From positions 3,038,001 to 3,102,000 of the forward strand of contig NZ_CP083582.1 of NCBI RefSeq assembly GCF_020091585.1: a stretch of DNA of 64,000 nt, given 5' to 3'. Shown in pieces: positions 28,577-37,470 of this stretch. The notes beneath the pieces are model-generated. The model was not told where the DNA came from, made no database searches, and saw only the letters and a list, made by a program, of their open reading frames with translations. The stretch comes from Kovacikia minuta CCNUW1 (GTDB lineage: Bacteria > Cyanobacteriota > Cyanobacteriia > Leptolyngbyales > Leptolyngbyaceae). Both the position numbers and the translations under genes were made by a program. How positions within the stretch are numbered: the first letter of the stretch is position 1; each line of letters opens with the position of its first letter.

Positions 28577-29407
28577 CTACCCCTGCTTCGGTTTGCTCTG
28601 GCGGTTTGCAAGGGCTTGAATGGCAAAGAGCGCGACCCCAATCAGCACAAACGAGAAAATCGTGGTTAGCGTGCCGAGGGCGTACAGCGCTGGGGATGTC
28701 ACGTTGGTTGTCATGCCAAAGATTTCCAGCGGCAGCGTGTTGGTTTCGCCCGAAATCAAGGAGGTGCGGGTGAACTCATCATACGAAAGCGTGAAGCCTA
28801 GCAGCCCAACCCCAACGACGCTGGAGGCAATCAAGGGAAACACCACCTGCCAGAAGGTCGTTGTTTCACTTGCGCCCAAATCACGAGCTGCTTCTTCGTA
28901 GGCGGGGTTGAAACGACCAAAAATCCCAAGCATGATTAGGAACGCAAACGGCAAGGTCCAGGTTAAATGTCCTGCTAGAGCCGATGAATACCATTGATTA
29001 TCGATGCCGACCAGACCGAAGACAATGCCGATACCGAGCGAAACCAGGATGCTTGGCACAATCAGGCTAGAAATGGTCAGGTAAAAGACCAGATTTGAGC
29101 CTTTGAAACGGCTGCGGAACGCCAGCCCTGCCATCACGCTGAAGATCACTGTAATGACCATGACGATCAAGCCAAGGGTGAGCGACCGCCAGAATGCCTC
29201 GACAAAATTCCCCACTCGTTGTTCACCAAACACCGCACCCAGCCAGTAGAAGCTAAAGCCACGCATGGGAAACGTTAATTGACCCTCTGGTCCTTGTAGC
29301 GAGAGCAGAAACACGGCAAACATAGGACCGTACAAAAACAACACAAAGAGTCCAAAGAACCCTGCCAGGAGGTAATGCGAAAGTGGTTTCTTTTTCATTT
29401 CAGCCAT
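28577..29407 (-). CDS. ABC importer permease, PotC type
   Basis: A 276-residue inner-membrane permease with six predicted helices. The EAA loop reads EEAARDLGASETTTFWQVVFPLI, which docks the ATPase. The family (PotC/YdcV) handles polyamines, putrescine-like amines, opines and related compounds. It overlaps closely with the PotB-type gene (stop at 29411). Last gene of the importer operon. Confidence 0.92.
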   Translation of the reverse strand: MAEMKKKPLSHYLLAGFFGLFVLFLYGPMFAVFLLSLQGPEGQLTFPMRGFSFYWLGAVFGEQRVGNFVEAFWRSLTLGLIVMVITVIFSVMAGLAFRSRFKGSNLVFYLTISSLIVPSILVSLGIGIVFGLVGIDNQWYSSALAGHLTWTLPFAFLIMLGIFGRFNPAYEEAARDLGASETTTFWQVVFPLIASSVVGVGLLGFTLSYDEFTRTSLISGETNTLPLEIFGMTTNVTSPALYALGTLTTIFSFVLIGVALFAIQALANRQSKPKQG

Positions 29408-29410
29408 GAC

Positions 29411-30325
29411 TTACAGCTCCTTGCGAATATCAACAACGCGGAGAATGGAAAACACAATGATCAACGCAATGATTAGAAGCACAACGGCATTAGCGGCAGC
29501 CATTGGATATTGCAAACTGTCGAGTTGGTTCTTAATCAAATAGCCAACAGAAGATGATTTGCCGCCGCTCATAATCCGCATCGTGGCAAATTCACCCATT
29601 ACCAGTGTGATGACAAAGATAGAACCGATCGCGATTCCCGGCGCAGACAGCGGCAGAATAATTTCTTTTTGAATCTGAAAGGGCGAAGCACCCGCATCTT
29701 CAGCAGCGGCCACTAAGTTGCGATCGATCCGCACCATGCTATTGAAAATCGGTGCCACCATAAACAGCGCATAGAGATGCACCATTGCCAGCACCACCGA
29801 AAAGTCAGAAAACAAAAAGATTTCAACGGGCTTTTGTGTGAGGTGCAATCCCATCAGCGCATTGTTGATTAAACCTTCACGACCCAGAAAGGGAATCCAG
29901 GAAATCATGCGAATGATATTGGACGTGAGAAAGGGCACGGTGCAAATCAAAAACCAGATGGTTTGCCACTTGGGATTTTTGATGTGGAAGGACAAGAAGT
30001 ACGCGACGGGGTAACTAATCAGCAGACACACCGACCAGACCAGAAACGCGAATTTGAACGTGTTGAGATAGGTAGACAGATACACTTTGGACGTGAAAAT
30101 GCCCAAATAATTGTTCAACGTAAAGCCCGGTGTCATGGCAAAGCCATTGAAATTCCAGAAGCTAACGGTGACGATCGCGGCGATCGGCAAGACCAAAAAC
30201 AGCAGAAACACAATGGTTTGCGGTGCTGCCAGCAGATACGGTTGCCATGCTTTCCAGTTAAATGGTTTGGCACGACTACGACGAGCAGGCTGAGCAGGTG
30301 TTGGGATATTTTGAGTGGCTGTCAT
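29411..30325 (-). CDS. ABC importer permease, PotB type
   Basis: About 304 residues with six predicted membrane helices; EAA loop AAAEDAGASPFQIQKEIILPLS. The ATG at 30325 (MTATQNIP) has an AGGTGA site upstream and is preferred over 30355. Forms the heteromeric membrane channel with the PotC-type product. Confidence 0.92.
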   Translation of the reverse strand: MTATQNIPTPAQPARRSRAKPFNWKAWQPYLLAAPQTIVFLLFLVLPIAAIVTVSFWNFNGFAMTPGFTLNNYLGIFTSKVYLSTYLNTFKFAFLVWSVCLLISYPVAYFLSFHIKNPKWQTIWFLICTVPFLTSNIIRMISWIPFLGREGLINNALMGLHLTQKPVEIFLFSDFSVVLAMVHLYALFMVAPIFNSMVRIDRNLVAAAEDAGASPFQIQKEIILPLSAPGIAIGSIFVITLVMGEFATMRIMSGGKSSSVGYLIKNQLDSLQYPMAAANAVVLLIIALIIVFSILRVVDIRKEL

Positions 30326-30472
30326 ACGGTTCACCTGGGTGAGAGGATTGAACAAAAGGACGGCGCGATCGCGTTGGTTTTATAGCGATTGAGCAATCTA
30401 CACATAATGGAAACGGAGTTGAGACGTTGGTTTTGGTTCACGAAAGATAATGGAAATCCTGCTCCTACTGCC

Positions 30473-32242
30473 TTAGAAATTAAAGTTGGTACGGATTAAG
30501 CCTACAAAAATCGTGTCATTACTGCTGTTGTGTTCCGGATTGGTGATGACGATAATACCGGGGGTAATGCCAATGTGATCATTCACCTGATACTTGTAGA
30601 AGGCTTCAAGCTGAATCGACGTATCTCGATCTTCAAACCCTCTAATATCGTTCGCAGTTGTTTTGGAGGGCATGCCGACGACAATACCGCCCAGGTTACC
30701 TTTCTTGAGTAAATCTGGGAACGCGAGTGCTACTGCCCAGGCTTGAATGGTGGCATCTGCACCTTTACCAAAGCCAGCTTCTGCTTCTGCTTTGGCATAG
30801 TAGTACCAACCGCTCAGGATAAATTTGGGACTGAAGGCATACTGTGCTTGCACTCCAAAGCCATCGGTAGAGGTAGGAAACGGGCCAAAGGGATAAATAG
30901 AATTCTCACTGCCAAAAAAGCCTCCTGGTGGAGCATTACCACTTCCATCATCGTAAGCGTGGAGATACGTGAGGGCGATCGCAAACTTATCGAAAGGCTT
31001 AATTGTCACCTGTCCCAATGCACCGTAGGGACCACCAAACAACCCACTGGTGGGATCATTAGCAGTGGGTTTACCTGCCAGATAACCACCGCCAATGTTG
31101 ATTTGGTCTGTGATGTTGTAATTAAAGCCAGCACCCGTAACCCCACTGGGAAAATAGATGGGACTCCGCAGGGCAAATCCAGTAAGAACGGTGTCGTAGT
31201 CACCATCTAACGGATGCAACGTGGGTACAAACAAGTCCAGAAAGCCAAACGCTTCCACAAACGCTGTGCCGCGATCGCCAATGGGAAAGCGATACTCTAG
31301 CTGGTTAATGGAGAAGGCATTACCACTGGGTGAAGAAAACGCTAACTTAGCAGAGGCAGTTCCTGTGGCATCAAATAAGCTCGGTGTATTACCCGCTTGT
31401 AAACGCATGATTAATTGATCTCTGCCAGTAAAGCTACTGGTAAGAATGAGACGAACCCGATCGGTAAAAATCGCGTTGTCGTCAATGTCTCCCGGTGCAG
31501 GCAAGCCTCTTCGAGAATTGGGCACACCAAATTGCCCCGGTGCTTGAGGTCTTACACCCGCACCAGAAGCCGCCGCTTTATCACCCCCAAACGCGTTCAC
31601 CAGCGCAAAGATAACATTGCCTCTCAGTTTGGTGGTCGTCGAGAACTGTTGTTTTTCCAGCGTTGCCGTCCGTGCTTCTAGCGCACCCACCCGTCCACGT
31701 AAGGTTGCCAGTTCAGCCGCAAACTCTTCTTGCAGTTTTTGCACTGCCAGCAAATCTTCTTTTTTGACCAGATCGGCTGTGCCAGCGGCAATCAGTTCAT
31801 TGATGCGATCCATACAGGCGTTAAGCCCTGCCGCAAACTCATAGCGAGACAGTGCCCGATTCCCGCGATAGGTTTTGTCGGGATAGCCCACAATGCAGCC
31901 GTAGCGTTCTACCAACGATTGCAATGCTTGAAACGCCCAATCTGTTGGCTTTACATCCGAAAGCTGCGAAACAGATGTGACCTGTTCCTGCATTGCCGTT
32001 TCTAAACCATTGCCTTCAATGGATTGTACGCTGTTTGTAGATGGATTGTTGTCGATCGCGACGCTGGTTGCATCAGCCACGATCGTTGGCATCACACTCA
32101 ACTCAGAGCTGTCTTGCGCCTGTGCTGCATCCCTTTCACGCTCAGGGCTTGCTTCAGCCGCACGTACCAATGGAGCCATTAATAACAAAATCAACACAAT
32201 AAAACCCTGTCCCAGACAATGCCTGAGCAAATTCATCATCAT
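30473..32242 (-). CDS. SLH-domain OprB-type outer-membrane porin
   Basis: About 589 residues. A signal peptide (GFIVLILLLMAPLVRAAEA) is followed by a low-complexity stretch, one SLH domain (LSDVKPTDWAFQALQSLVER, GYPDKTYRGNRALSRYEFA) that binds the cell wall, a coiled coil (VKKEDLLAVQKLQEEFAAEL and on) and a beta-barrel ending in IFVGLIRTNFNF with the C-terminal Phe usual for barrel proteins. The family includes SomA/SomB and the so-called iron-uptake porins. The ATG at 32242 has GAGG 6 nt upstream. It lies inside the importer operon between the binding protein and the permeases, so it is likely the outer-membrane gate for the same solute. Confidence 0.9.
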   Translation of the reverse strand: MMMNLLRHCLGQGFIVLILLLMAPLVRAAEASPERERDAAQAQDSSELSVMPTIVADATSVAIDNNPSTNSVQSIEGNGLETAMQEQVTSVSQLSDVKPTDWAFQALQSLVERYGCIVGYPDKTYRGNRALSRYEFAAGLNACMDRINELIAAGTADLVKKEDLLAVQKLQEEFAAELATLRGRVGALEARTATLEKQQFSTTTKLRGNVIFALVNAFGGDKAAASGAGVRPQAPGQFGVPNSRRGLPAPGDIDDNAIFTDRVRLILTSSFTGRDQLIMRLQAGNTPSLFDATGTASAKLAFSSPSGNAFSINQLEYRFPIGDRGTAFVEAFGFLDLFVPTLHPLDGDYDTVLTGFALRSPIYFPSGVTGAGFNYNITDQINIGGGYLAGKPTANDPTSGLFGGPYGALGQVTIKPFDKFAIALTYLHAYDDGSGNAPPGGFFGSENSIYPFGPFPTSTDGFGVQAQYAFSPKFILSGWYYYAKAEAEAGFGKGADATIQAWAVALAFPDLLKKGNLGGIVVGMPSKTTANDIRGFEDRDTSIQLEAFYKYQVNDHIGITPGIIVITNPEHNSSNDTIFVGLIRTNFNF

Positions 32243-32304
32243 TCCATTCCTCACACCTACAGCAATTTTCAGTTGAGTGCAGCGCGATTTGGTTGGGAAG
32301 GTTA

Positions 32305-32394
32305 CGGGGTGTGGGGTGTGGGGTATAGGGTGTGAAACTCAAAATTCTCCCCCTGCCTCCCCCTCTTCCCTCGCTCTTTTCCCCTCTTCCTTCC
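32305..32394. repeat. GGGGTGT repeat and C-rich tract inside the importer operon
   Basis: GGGGTGTGGGGTGTGGGG followed by a CTCCCC/TCTTCC tract, the same repeat class as at 509-538, 4523-4556 and 51901-51945. It separates the binding-protein and porin genes. Confidence 0.6.
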
Positions 32395-33678
32395 TCACGC
32401 CACAATAAATTCTGTCCACTTGTAGACCAGATACACTTGCTCCTGCATAAAGGAGTTCCAGCAGGCGACGTTGCCCATGCGTTCGGTGAAAGAACCACCA
32501 TCGCGCACGGCACCCACCGATTCAATCTTTTTGCCGAAGGGATCAATCATGTCGATCGCCGCTGGTTTGCCTTCATACCAGAAGTCCCATTCTTCCGGCT
32601 TCATGAATTTGCGGGCATTCTCTGGAGCGGCACTGTAATAGCCCTGCCGTGATAGGAAACCACCCGCCCAGCCATTCAGCATCCAGTTGAGATATTCATA
32701 GGCGGCATCTAGCTCAATCCCAGAAAGGTTTTTGGATAGACCCAAACCGCCGCCCCAGCCGCGATAGCCTTCTTTCAATGGAGCGTAGGTGCATTTGTAG
32801 CCTCGCGCTTTGACCGCTGTGACGGCAGGCGACCACATGGATTGCAGCACCACTTCCCCAGAAGACATGAAATTGACGGATTCATCAAACGTCTTCCAAA
32901 AGGCTCGGAACTGTCCCGCTTGCTTTTGCTCAATTAAAATCTGGGTCACTTTATCGAGTTCTTCACGGGTCATGTTGCCTTTGTCGCCAAACTTCATCAC
33001 CCCCTGGGATTCCATCACCATCGCGGCATCCATAATGCCGATCGAGGGAATATCCAGCAGCGACGTTTTGCCTTTGAACTCAGGGTTAAACAATTCCGCC
33101 CACGATTCAATTTTGCGATTCACCAGATCAGGACGGTAGCCCAGCGTATCGGCGTTGTACTGAAAGGGAATCATAGTTGCCCAATCGGTGGGCGATGAGG
33201 CAAACTCGGTGGAATCTTTGCCTTTGAGGAACACGACCTTGCGGGGAGCCGTGCCCTGAGACGTGTTGACCTTCGCGCCGGGATAGAGTTTGCCCGTGGT
33301 GAAAATGGGCGTGATTTTGTCAAAGTCCTTGATGCGCTTGATGTCGATCGCCTGCAAATTTCCCGATGGCACGACCAATGGCAAACTGAAATATTCACCA
33401 TCAAAAATGTCGTACTGCTTAGGCTGCGTAATCGCAATCTGCACATTCTCTGCGGTACTCAAGGCACGCATTTTGAGCTTAAAGCCCAAATCCTTTTCTG
33501 CCTGCACCCGGATGTCATTAATTTGTGCGGCTCCGGTGCCAATCAGGCGCAAGGTGACATCTTTAATCTGGTTAGTAATGAGGGTGGGTCCCCGATTGGG
33601 GCTACAGCTAGCCGCCGCGATCGCGGTTCCAGCCGCCAGCCCACCCTTGACGAACGAACGCCGAGTGATGTTAGACAT
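32395..33678 (-). CDS. Tat-exported lipoprotein, PotD-type substrate-binding protein
   Basis: About 427 residues. TRRSFVKGG is a twin-arginine signal and AAASC a lipobox, so the protein is probably Tat-exported and lipid-anchored outside the inner membrane. The mature part has the PotD/extracellular-binding fold (IPFQYNADTLGYRPDLV, WAELFNPEFKGKTSLLD, VLQSMWSPAVTAVKARG). It is longer than PotD (about 350), with an extended C-terminus. The start at 33678 sets the RR motif near residue 6; the frame opens at 33753. Ligand unknown. Confidence 0.9.
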   Translation of the reverse strand: MSNITRRSFVKGGLAAGTAIAAASCSPNRGPTLITNQIKDVTLRLIGTGAAQINDIRVQAEKDLGFKLKMRALSTAENVQIAITQPKQYDIFDGEYFSLPLVVPSGNLQAIDIKRIKDFDKITPIFTTGKLYPGAKVNTSQGTAPRKVVFLKGKDSTEFASSPTDWATMIPFQYNADTLGYRPDLVNRKIESWAELFNPEFKGKTSLLDIPSIGIMDAAMVMESQGVMKFGDKGNMTREELDKVTQILIEQKQAGQFRAFWKTFDESVNFMSSGEVVLQSMWSPAVTAVKARGYKCTYAPLKEGYRGWGGGLGLSKNLSGIELDAAYEYLNWMLNGWAGGFLSRQGYYSAAPENARKFMKPEEWDFWYEGKPAAIDMIDPFGKKIESVGAVRDGGSFTERMGNVACWNSFMQEQVYLVYKWTEFIVA

Positions 33679-33839
33679 AGCGATGAAATAGTGATGAATT
33701 GTGAGCGATGAGTTACGAGTTGACTTCCATCGTTCAAACTCATAACTCTCCAATCTGGTTTTGAATGATGAGTTTTAAGCAGAATCCTGGTATGCAAAAC
33801 TCCCGTTTGGAGTCATGGCTTAAATAAGCTGCAATTTTC

Positions 33840-33915
33840 GTAGGGTGCGTTAGTGCAACGTAACGCACCACCTTAGAAGCTTCCCGTGCGTTACGGCTTC
33901 GCCTAACACACCCTA
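33840..33915. repeat. GTAACGCACC palindromic repeat
   Basis: GTAGGGTGCGTTAG...CTAACACACCCTAC, a hairpin-forming repeat with the same core as the centre of the 163-bp MITEs but without their ends. It sits in the importer operon between the ATPase and binding-protein genes. Confidence 0.7.
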
Positions 33916-33935
33916 CTTGATTAAACTTGCCATTC

Positions 33936-35135
33936 TTAGTGCGGCAAAAACACACAGTTATCTTTCGACCAGCTCATAACAACCAACTGCCCTTCATGCA
34001 TTGAATTGCTATACCAGTCGGTGGTGCGAACTTTGTAGAGCAATTCCTGTCCGGTGGTTTCGGTCATGAGTGAAACACGCGTGACGTAGCCCGTCATCTC
34101 AACGGCAGTAATTCGCACCACAATCTGGTTGCCTGCCAGTGTTGATTTAGCCGGTACATCGGGTGAGTAGGGTTCAACGTGAACTAGATCGGGGCGAACA
34201 GAACACGCAGCTTCTGACCCAACGGGTGAAGCGTGCCCTCTAGAAAACAGCGTGCCCAGCCCTTCAACCTCAAGCTGGATCAGGTCTAACCCTTCGTCGT
34301 GAACCGCGTTCACCACTTTGCCCGTAAAGATGTTGTTGTCGCCCATGAATTTGGCAACAAACTGAGAGCCGGGCTTTTGGAATAGTTCGTCTGGCGTAGC
34401 AATCTGGTCAACCCGTCCATGCGTCATCACCACGACCTGATCGGATAGTGAGAAGGCTTCTTCGACGTGGTGTGTCACCTGAATAAAGGTCATACCAAAC
34501 TGCTTTTGAATCTTGCGTAACTCGGTTCGCATTCGCACGCGCAGGTTTTCATCTAAGGCACTGAGCGGTTCATCTAGCATCAGTACTTGGGGACGGGTGA
34601 CGAGCGATCGCGCCAGGGCAATCCGTTGCTGTTGCCCACCGCTAAGCTGGGTTGGTTTGCGATCTGCCGTATGGCTTAGTCCCACCAGTTCCAGCATTTC
34701 GCCCACACGCGTCCGGCGATCGCTGTCAGAAAGCTTTCGCATCTTCAAGCCAAAATCGACGTTTTCCCAAATCGTTTTGTGGGGAAACAGCGCGTAACTC
34801 TGGAACATCATGGAGGTGTTGCGCTTGGCGGCAGGTAAGTCATTCACGCGACGATCGCCAATGAGAATATCGCCGCCGCTGATTTCTTCGTGTCCCGCAA
34901 CCATGCGTAACACGGTCGTCTTGCCGCAGCCACTAGGACCCAAAAGGCAACAGTAATGCCCCGCTGGAATATCAAATGTGACATTTTCGACAGCGGTAAC
35001 GGGACCATACTTTTTCGTCACCATTCGCAGGGAGACACCTGCTGCTGCTGCCGCCAGTTCTTGCTTTAAGTCAATGGCAGCAGGTTGGGCTACCGCTTTC
35101 GTCCTGGTCGGTTGTCTCTCGGTGTCGATCGTCAT
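33936..35135 (-). CDS. ABC importer ATPase, PotA type
   Basis: 399 residues. Walker A GPSGCGKTT, Q-loop FQSYALFPH, signature LSGGQQQRIALARSL, Walker B VLMLDEPLSALD, H-loop VTHHVEEA, then a TOBE-type regulatory domain (FTGKVVNAVHDEG to SVRPDLVHVEPYS). GGAGACACC precedes the ATG. First gene of the operon ATPase - binding protein - porin - two permeases; divergent from the GntR gene. Confidence 0.94.
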   Translation of the reverse strand: MTIDTERQPTRTKAVAQPAAIDLKQELAAAAAGVSLRMVTKKYGPVTAVENVTFDIPAGHYCCLLGPSGCGKTTVLRMVAGHEEISGGDILIGDRRVNDLPAAKRNTSMMFQSYALFPHKTIWENVDFGLKMRKLSDSDRRTRVGEMLELVGLSHTADRKPTQLSGGQQQRIALARSLVTRPQVLMLDEPLSALDENLRVRMRTELRKIQKQFGMTFIQVTHHVEEAFSLSDQVVVMTHGRVDQIATPDELFQKPGSQFVAKFMGDNNIFTGKVVNAVHDEGLDLIQLEVEGLGTLFSRGHASPVGSEAACSVRPDLVHVEPYSPDVPAKSTLAGNQIVVRITAVEMTGYVTRVSLMTETTGQELLYKVRTTDWYSNSMHEGQLVVMSWSKDNCVFLPH

Positions 35136-35207
35136 GGTGTCTCCTTAATGAAAGGGATAGATGACTGTCAAAGGGATAGAGGATGGTAGCGCCAGAAAGG
35201 AACGCTT

Positions 35208-35275
35208 TTGTATACAATTTTTGTATGCGTTCTACTGGAAGCGAATTGAAAATTGTATACAACTTTTGTATGCGA
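35208..35275. promoter_or_regulatory. Tandem GntR operator candidates at the divergent promoter
   Basis: The unit TTGTATACAA-TTTTTGTATGCG occurs at 35208-35230 and again, with one change in its first 22 bases, at 35253-35275, 45 bp apart. The palindrome TTGTATACAA and a half-site make each unit. The same palindrome recurs at 37349-37384. The rest of the 35136-35515 gap must hold both promoters. Confidence 0.7.
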
Positions 35276-35515
35276 TGTTGCTCGGAGAAAAAGTATAGAG
35301 AATCACAATCTGGCAATTAAATCTCACTAGCCTGAAGCATTACTGCTGCTTCAGAGTGGCGACTGATGGTCGTTATCGAGCAAAATAGTTAAGCGTGGGA
35401 TGATAAAGCTCGGTTGCCACAAAGAAGACTTGCTCTAGCTGCCTTATTTCAGCATCTTCCAACTCAACCACCATCCCGTCGTTAGACAAAATTCCCTTAG
35501 TAAGCTCCTTCAAAC

Positions 35516-36220
35516 ATGGTTTCAGCCAAGCCACTCCCGCAAGCCAAAGCGAAGTCCAAGCCGACGGAAGATTTCATCTACACCGAGCTTTACAACGCCG
35601 TTCTGGAACGCCGACTGCCACCAGAAACGAAATTAGGCGAAAACGCGCTGGCTGAGTATTACGGTGTTAGTCGTACCATCATTCGCCAGGTTTTGGCACG
35701 GTTAGCGCACGATCGCCTGGTCAAGCTAGAACCCAATCGGGGCGCGTTTATTGCCAGCCTTACCCCCGACGAGGCAAAGCACATCTACGCCGCATGGCGA
35801 TTAGTAGAAGCCGAAATTCTGCGCGATTTGACCCAATCCATGACAAAAGAGCAGATTGCTTCAGTACGTGCCTTAATCGCATCTGAACGGCAGGCATGCG
35901 ATCAGCAGGACATGCCCCAACTCTCTCGCTTATCCGTACAGTTTCACCTGGAACTCGCGCGCCTGTGTCAAAATCAATTTCTCGGTCGCTTCATGCGAGA
36001 ATTAATTCCCCAAACATCGCTGGCATTCTTCTATGAAGTGCGAAAGATGCCCATCTGCGGCGAAGATGAGCACAGCAAAATTCTCGACGCGATCGAAGCA
36101 GGGGATGCAGAAGGCGCGATCGCGGCTGCCACAAAGCATCTAGACGGCATCGAAGCTGCCCTCAATGCCCGCGCACTCATGACGCAAAAAGCCAAACTTG
36201 AAGACATCTTGGGGGCGTAA
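35516..36220 (+). CDS. GntR-family (FadR/FCD) transcriptional regulator
   Basis: 234 residues. The winged helix is KLGENALAEYYGVSRTIIRQ followed by RLVKLEPNRGAFIASL; the FCD ligand-binding domain has IYAAWRLVEAEILRDLT, a SVQFHLELARLCQN metal-ligand segment and KILDAIEAGDAEGAIAAATKHL. FCD members sense small carboxylates, often through a bound metal. Divergent from the importer and upstream of the racemase gene. Shared TTGTATACAA sites make it the probable regulator of both. Confidence 0.93.
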   Translation: MVSAKPLPQAKAKSKPTEDFIYTELYNAVLERRLPPETKLGENALAEYYGVSRTIIRQVLARLAHDRLVKLEPNRGAFIASLTPDEAKHIYAAWRLVEAEILRDLTQSMTKEQIASVRALIASERQACDQQDMPQLSRLSVQFHLELARLCQNQFLGRFMRELIPQTSLAFFYEVRKMPICGEDEHSKILDAIEAGDAEGAIAAATKHLDGIEAALNARALMTQKAKLEDILGA

Positions 36221-36287
36221 ATTCGCTACCAGCTACATTGGTGCCAGCTTTTTCTGGTCGCAACTCTAGAGGCTTAGCGATCGCGTT

Positions 36288-36422
36288 GTGATACTTTGCA
36301 TTCATGACAAAACTCTTGAGGAAGCAATTCACAACGGCGAAGAAGCCATTGAAATGTACCGGGAAGCTTGGCAAAGTGAAGGTGAACCAAGCCCTGGACC
36401 TAAAACGCTTCATATCGTCTAA
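36288..36422 (+). pseudogene. HicB-type antitoxin remnant
   Basis: A frame ending at 36422 reads KTLEEAIHNGEEAIEMYREA then EPSPGPKTLHIV, the C-terminal half of a HicB partial RNase H-fold antitoxin. The N-terminal half and HicA are missing, so it is a fragment. A GTG at 36288 could start it, but that seems accidental. Confidence 0.55.
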
Positions 36423-36495
36423 CGGTTGTATTCAGCGGTTTTTAGAGGCTTTTCGCTCTGCCAGTAGGTATCAATAATCTGCTGCAATACGGTTG

Positions 36496-36780
36496 TTATG
36501 CGTTTTTCGGTGAAGACTTCCAATGCACAAGAGGCATTCCACGTACCTTCACGACCTGCTGGTCAATATAACCAATGCGAATAGCACAGTTGTGGAAGTG
36601 GTGAAGTTCAACCAAGTCGCAGTAGGTCACAGATTTGTCAGGGTTCGTGACAAAGAAGTCATCGATGGGAAGCACTTGGACTGGCTCACCAACTTGGTTG
36701 TGGACAGCTGCCAAATCACCGAAAGCATAAACTGTGGCGACAGTTTCGCGACACTTCCGATAGAGTTCTTCGTCTAACAT
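36496..36780 (-). CDS. Short hypothetical protein, uncertain
   Basis: About 94 codons from the ATG at 36780, with MLDEELYRKCRETVATVYAFG and VTYCDLVELHHFHNCAIRIGY. I recognise no family. An open frame on the opposite strand (36523-36777) covers it, and the surrounding region is debris (HicB remnant, lone InsA-like gene), so coding status is weak. I see nothing in 36805-37025. Confidence 0.3.
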   Translation of the reverse strand: MLDEELYRKCRETVATVYAFGDLAAVHNQVGEPVQVLPIDDFFVTNPDKSVTYCDLVELHHFHNCAIRIGYIDQQVVKVRGMPLVHWKSSPKNA

Positions 36781-37025
36781 CGCCGAAGGTTCCCTCCAAC
36801 GCATAACAACTTATTACCCAGATTTTTCCGTGGTAATGCCTGAATTGGTGCATTATCGAGAATTTCTGTGGAGTTCCTACTCAATAATAGGAGTGACTAG
36901 AAACTTCATAGCCTGTATCCCAATTGACAACTTCTATAGCAGGCACATAACCATTGGGCTGGAACACCTGTTATTAGCTGACGATCGCATTCTTATGAAC
37001 GCTGCGGTTAACGATCGCCCTCATC

Positions 37026-37313
37026 CTACCTCAACGAATCAGCCCGAGCACCAGAGACTAAGCCTGCCTGCTTCACCCAATGACTCAGCGTACTGCGTGG
37101 AATTCCCGTAAATTGCTCAACCTGCCGCAGCTTCAGGCCACGTCGATACATCTCCACGCAAAGGCGCTTAATCTCCTCGGAATAGCCCCTTGATGTGTAG
37201 GTTTCAATAAACTGGCGATCGCACGTTTTGCAGCGGTAATTTTGCTTGCCGCGTCGATGACCATTTTTATTAATTTGCTCTGAACCACAGTGGGGACAGG
37301 TTGAACAAGCCAT
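37026..37313 (-). CDS. InsA-like zinc-ribbon/HTH protein of an IS1-type element
   Basis: About 95 residues. CPHCGSEQINKNGHRRGKQN and YRCKTCDRQFIETY form the zinc ribbon; KRLCVEMYRRGLKLRQVEQF and IPRSTLSHWVKQAG the helix-turn-helix. This is the DNA-binding InsA-type protein of IS1 relatives. No InsB catalytic partner and no obvious IS ends are nearby, so it is an orphan or a captured DNA-binding gene. It lies between GntR and racemase, next to the third GntR-type site. Confidence 0.7.
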   Translation of the reverse strand: MACSTCPHCGSEQINKNGHRRGKQNYRCKTCDRQFIETYTSRGYSEEIKRLCVEMYRRGLKLRQVEQFTGIPRSTLSHWVKQAGLVSGARADSLR

Positions 37314-37348
37314 ACTTTGTGCCGATCGCACCATCGCTACTGCTTAGA

Positions 37349-37384
37349 TTGTATACAAAAATAGCATACACTTTTTGCATACAA
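37349..37384. promoter_or_regulatory. GntR operator candidate upstream of the racemase gene
   Basis: TTGTATACAA (37349-37358), then GCATACA, then TTGCATACAA (37375-37384). These match the palindrome and half-site at 35208-35275, in a region with no other similarity. They lie 87 bp before the racemase ATG. Confidence 0.65.
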
Positions 37385-37470
37385 TTTTTAGTTGTTCGTT
37401 TAAGCTCATCGCCTGCGCCAGTTCGCTGCTATCCTCAACAGCAATTTAATGTGCAGACCTCTAGCAACCT

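Noticed and set aside
32241-32260. CCTCACACC as a Yfr1 small RNA core
   Set aside because: Only a partial match, lies at the porin start codon, and lacks the flanking hairpins of Yfr1.
36830-37111. 93-codon plus-strand frame
   Set aside because: Overlaps the InsA-like gene in antisense and has no recognisable features.
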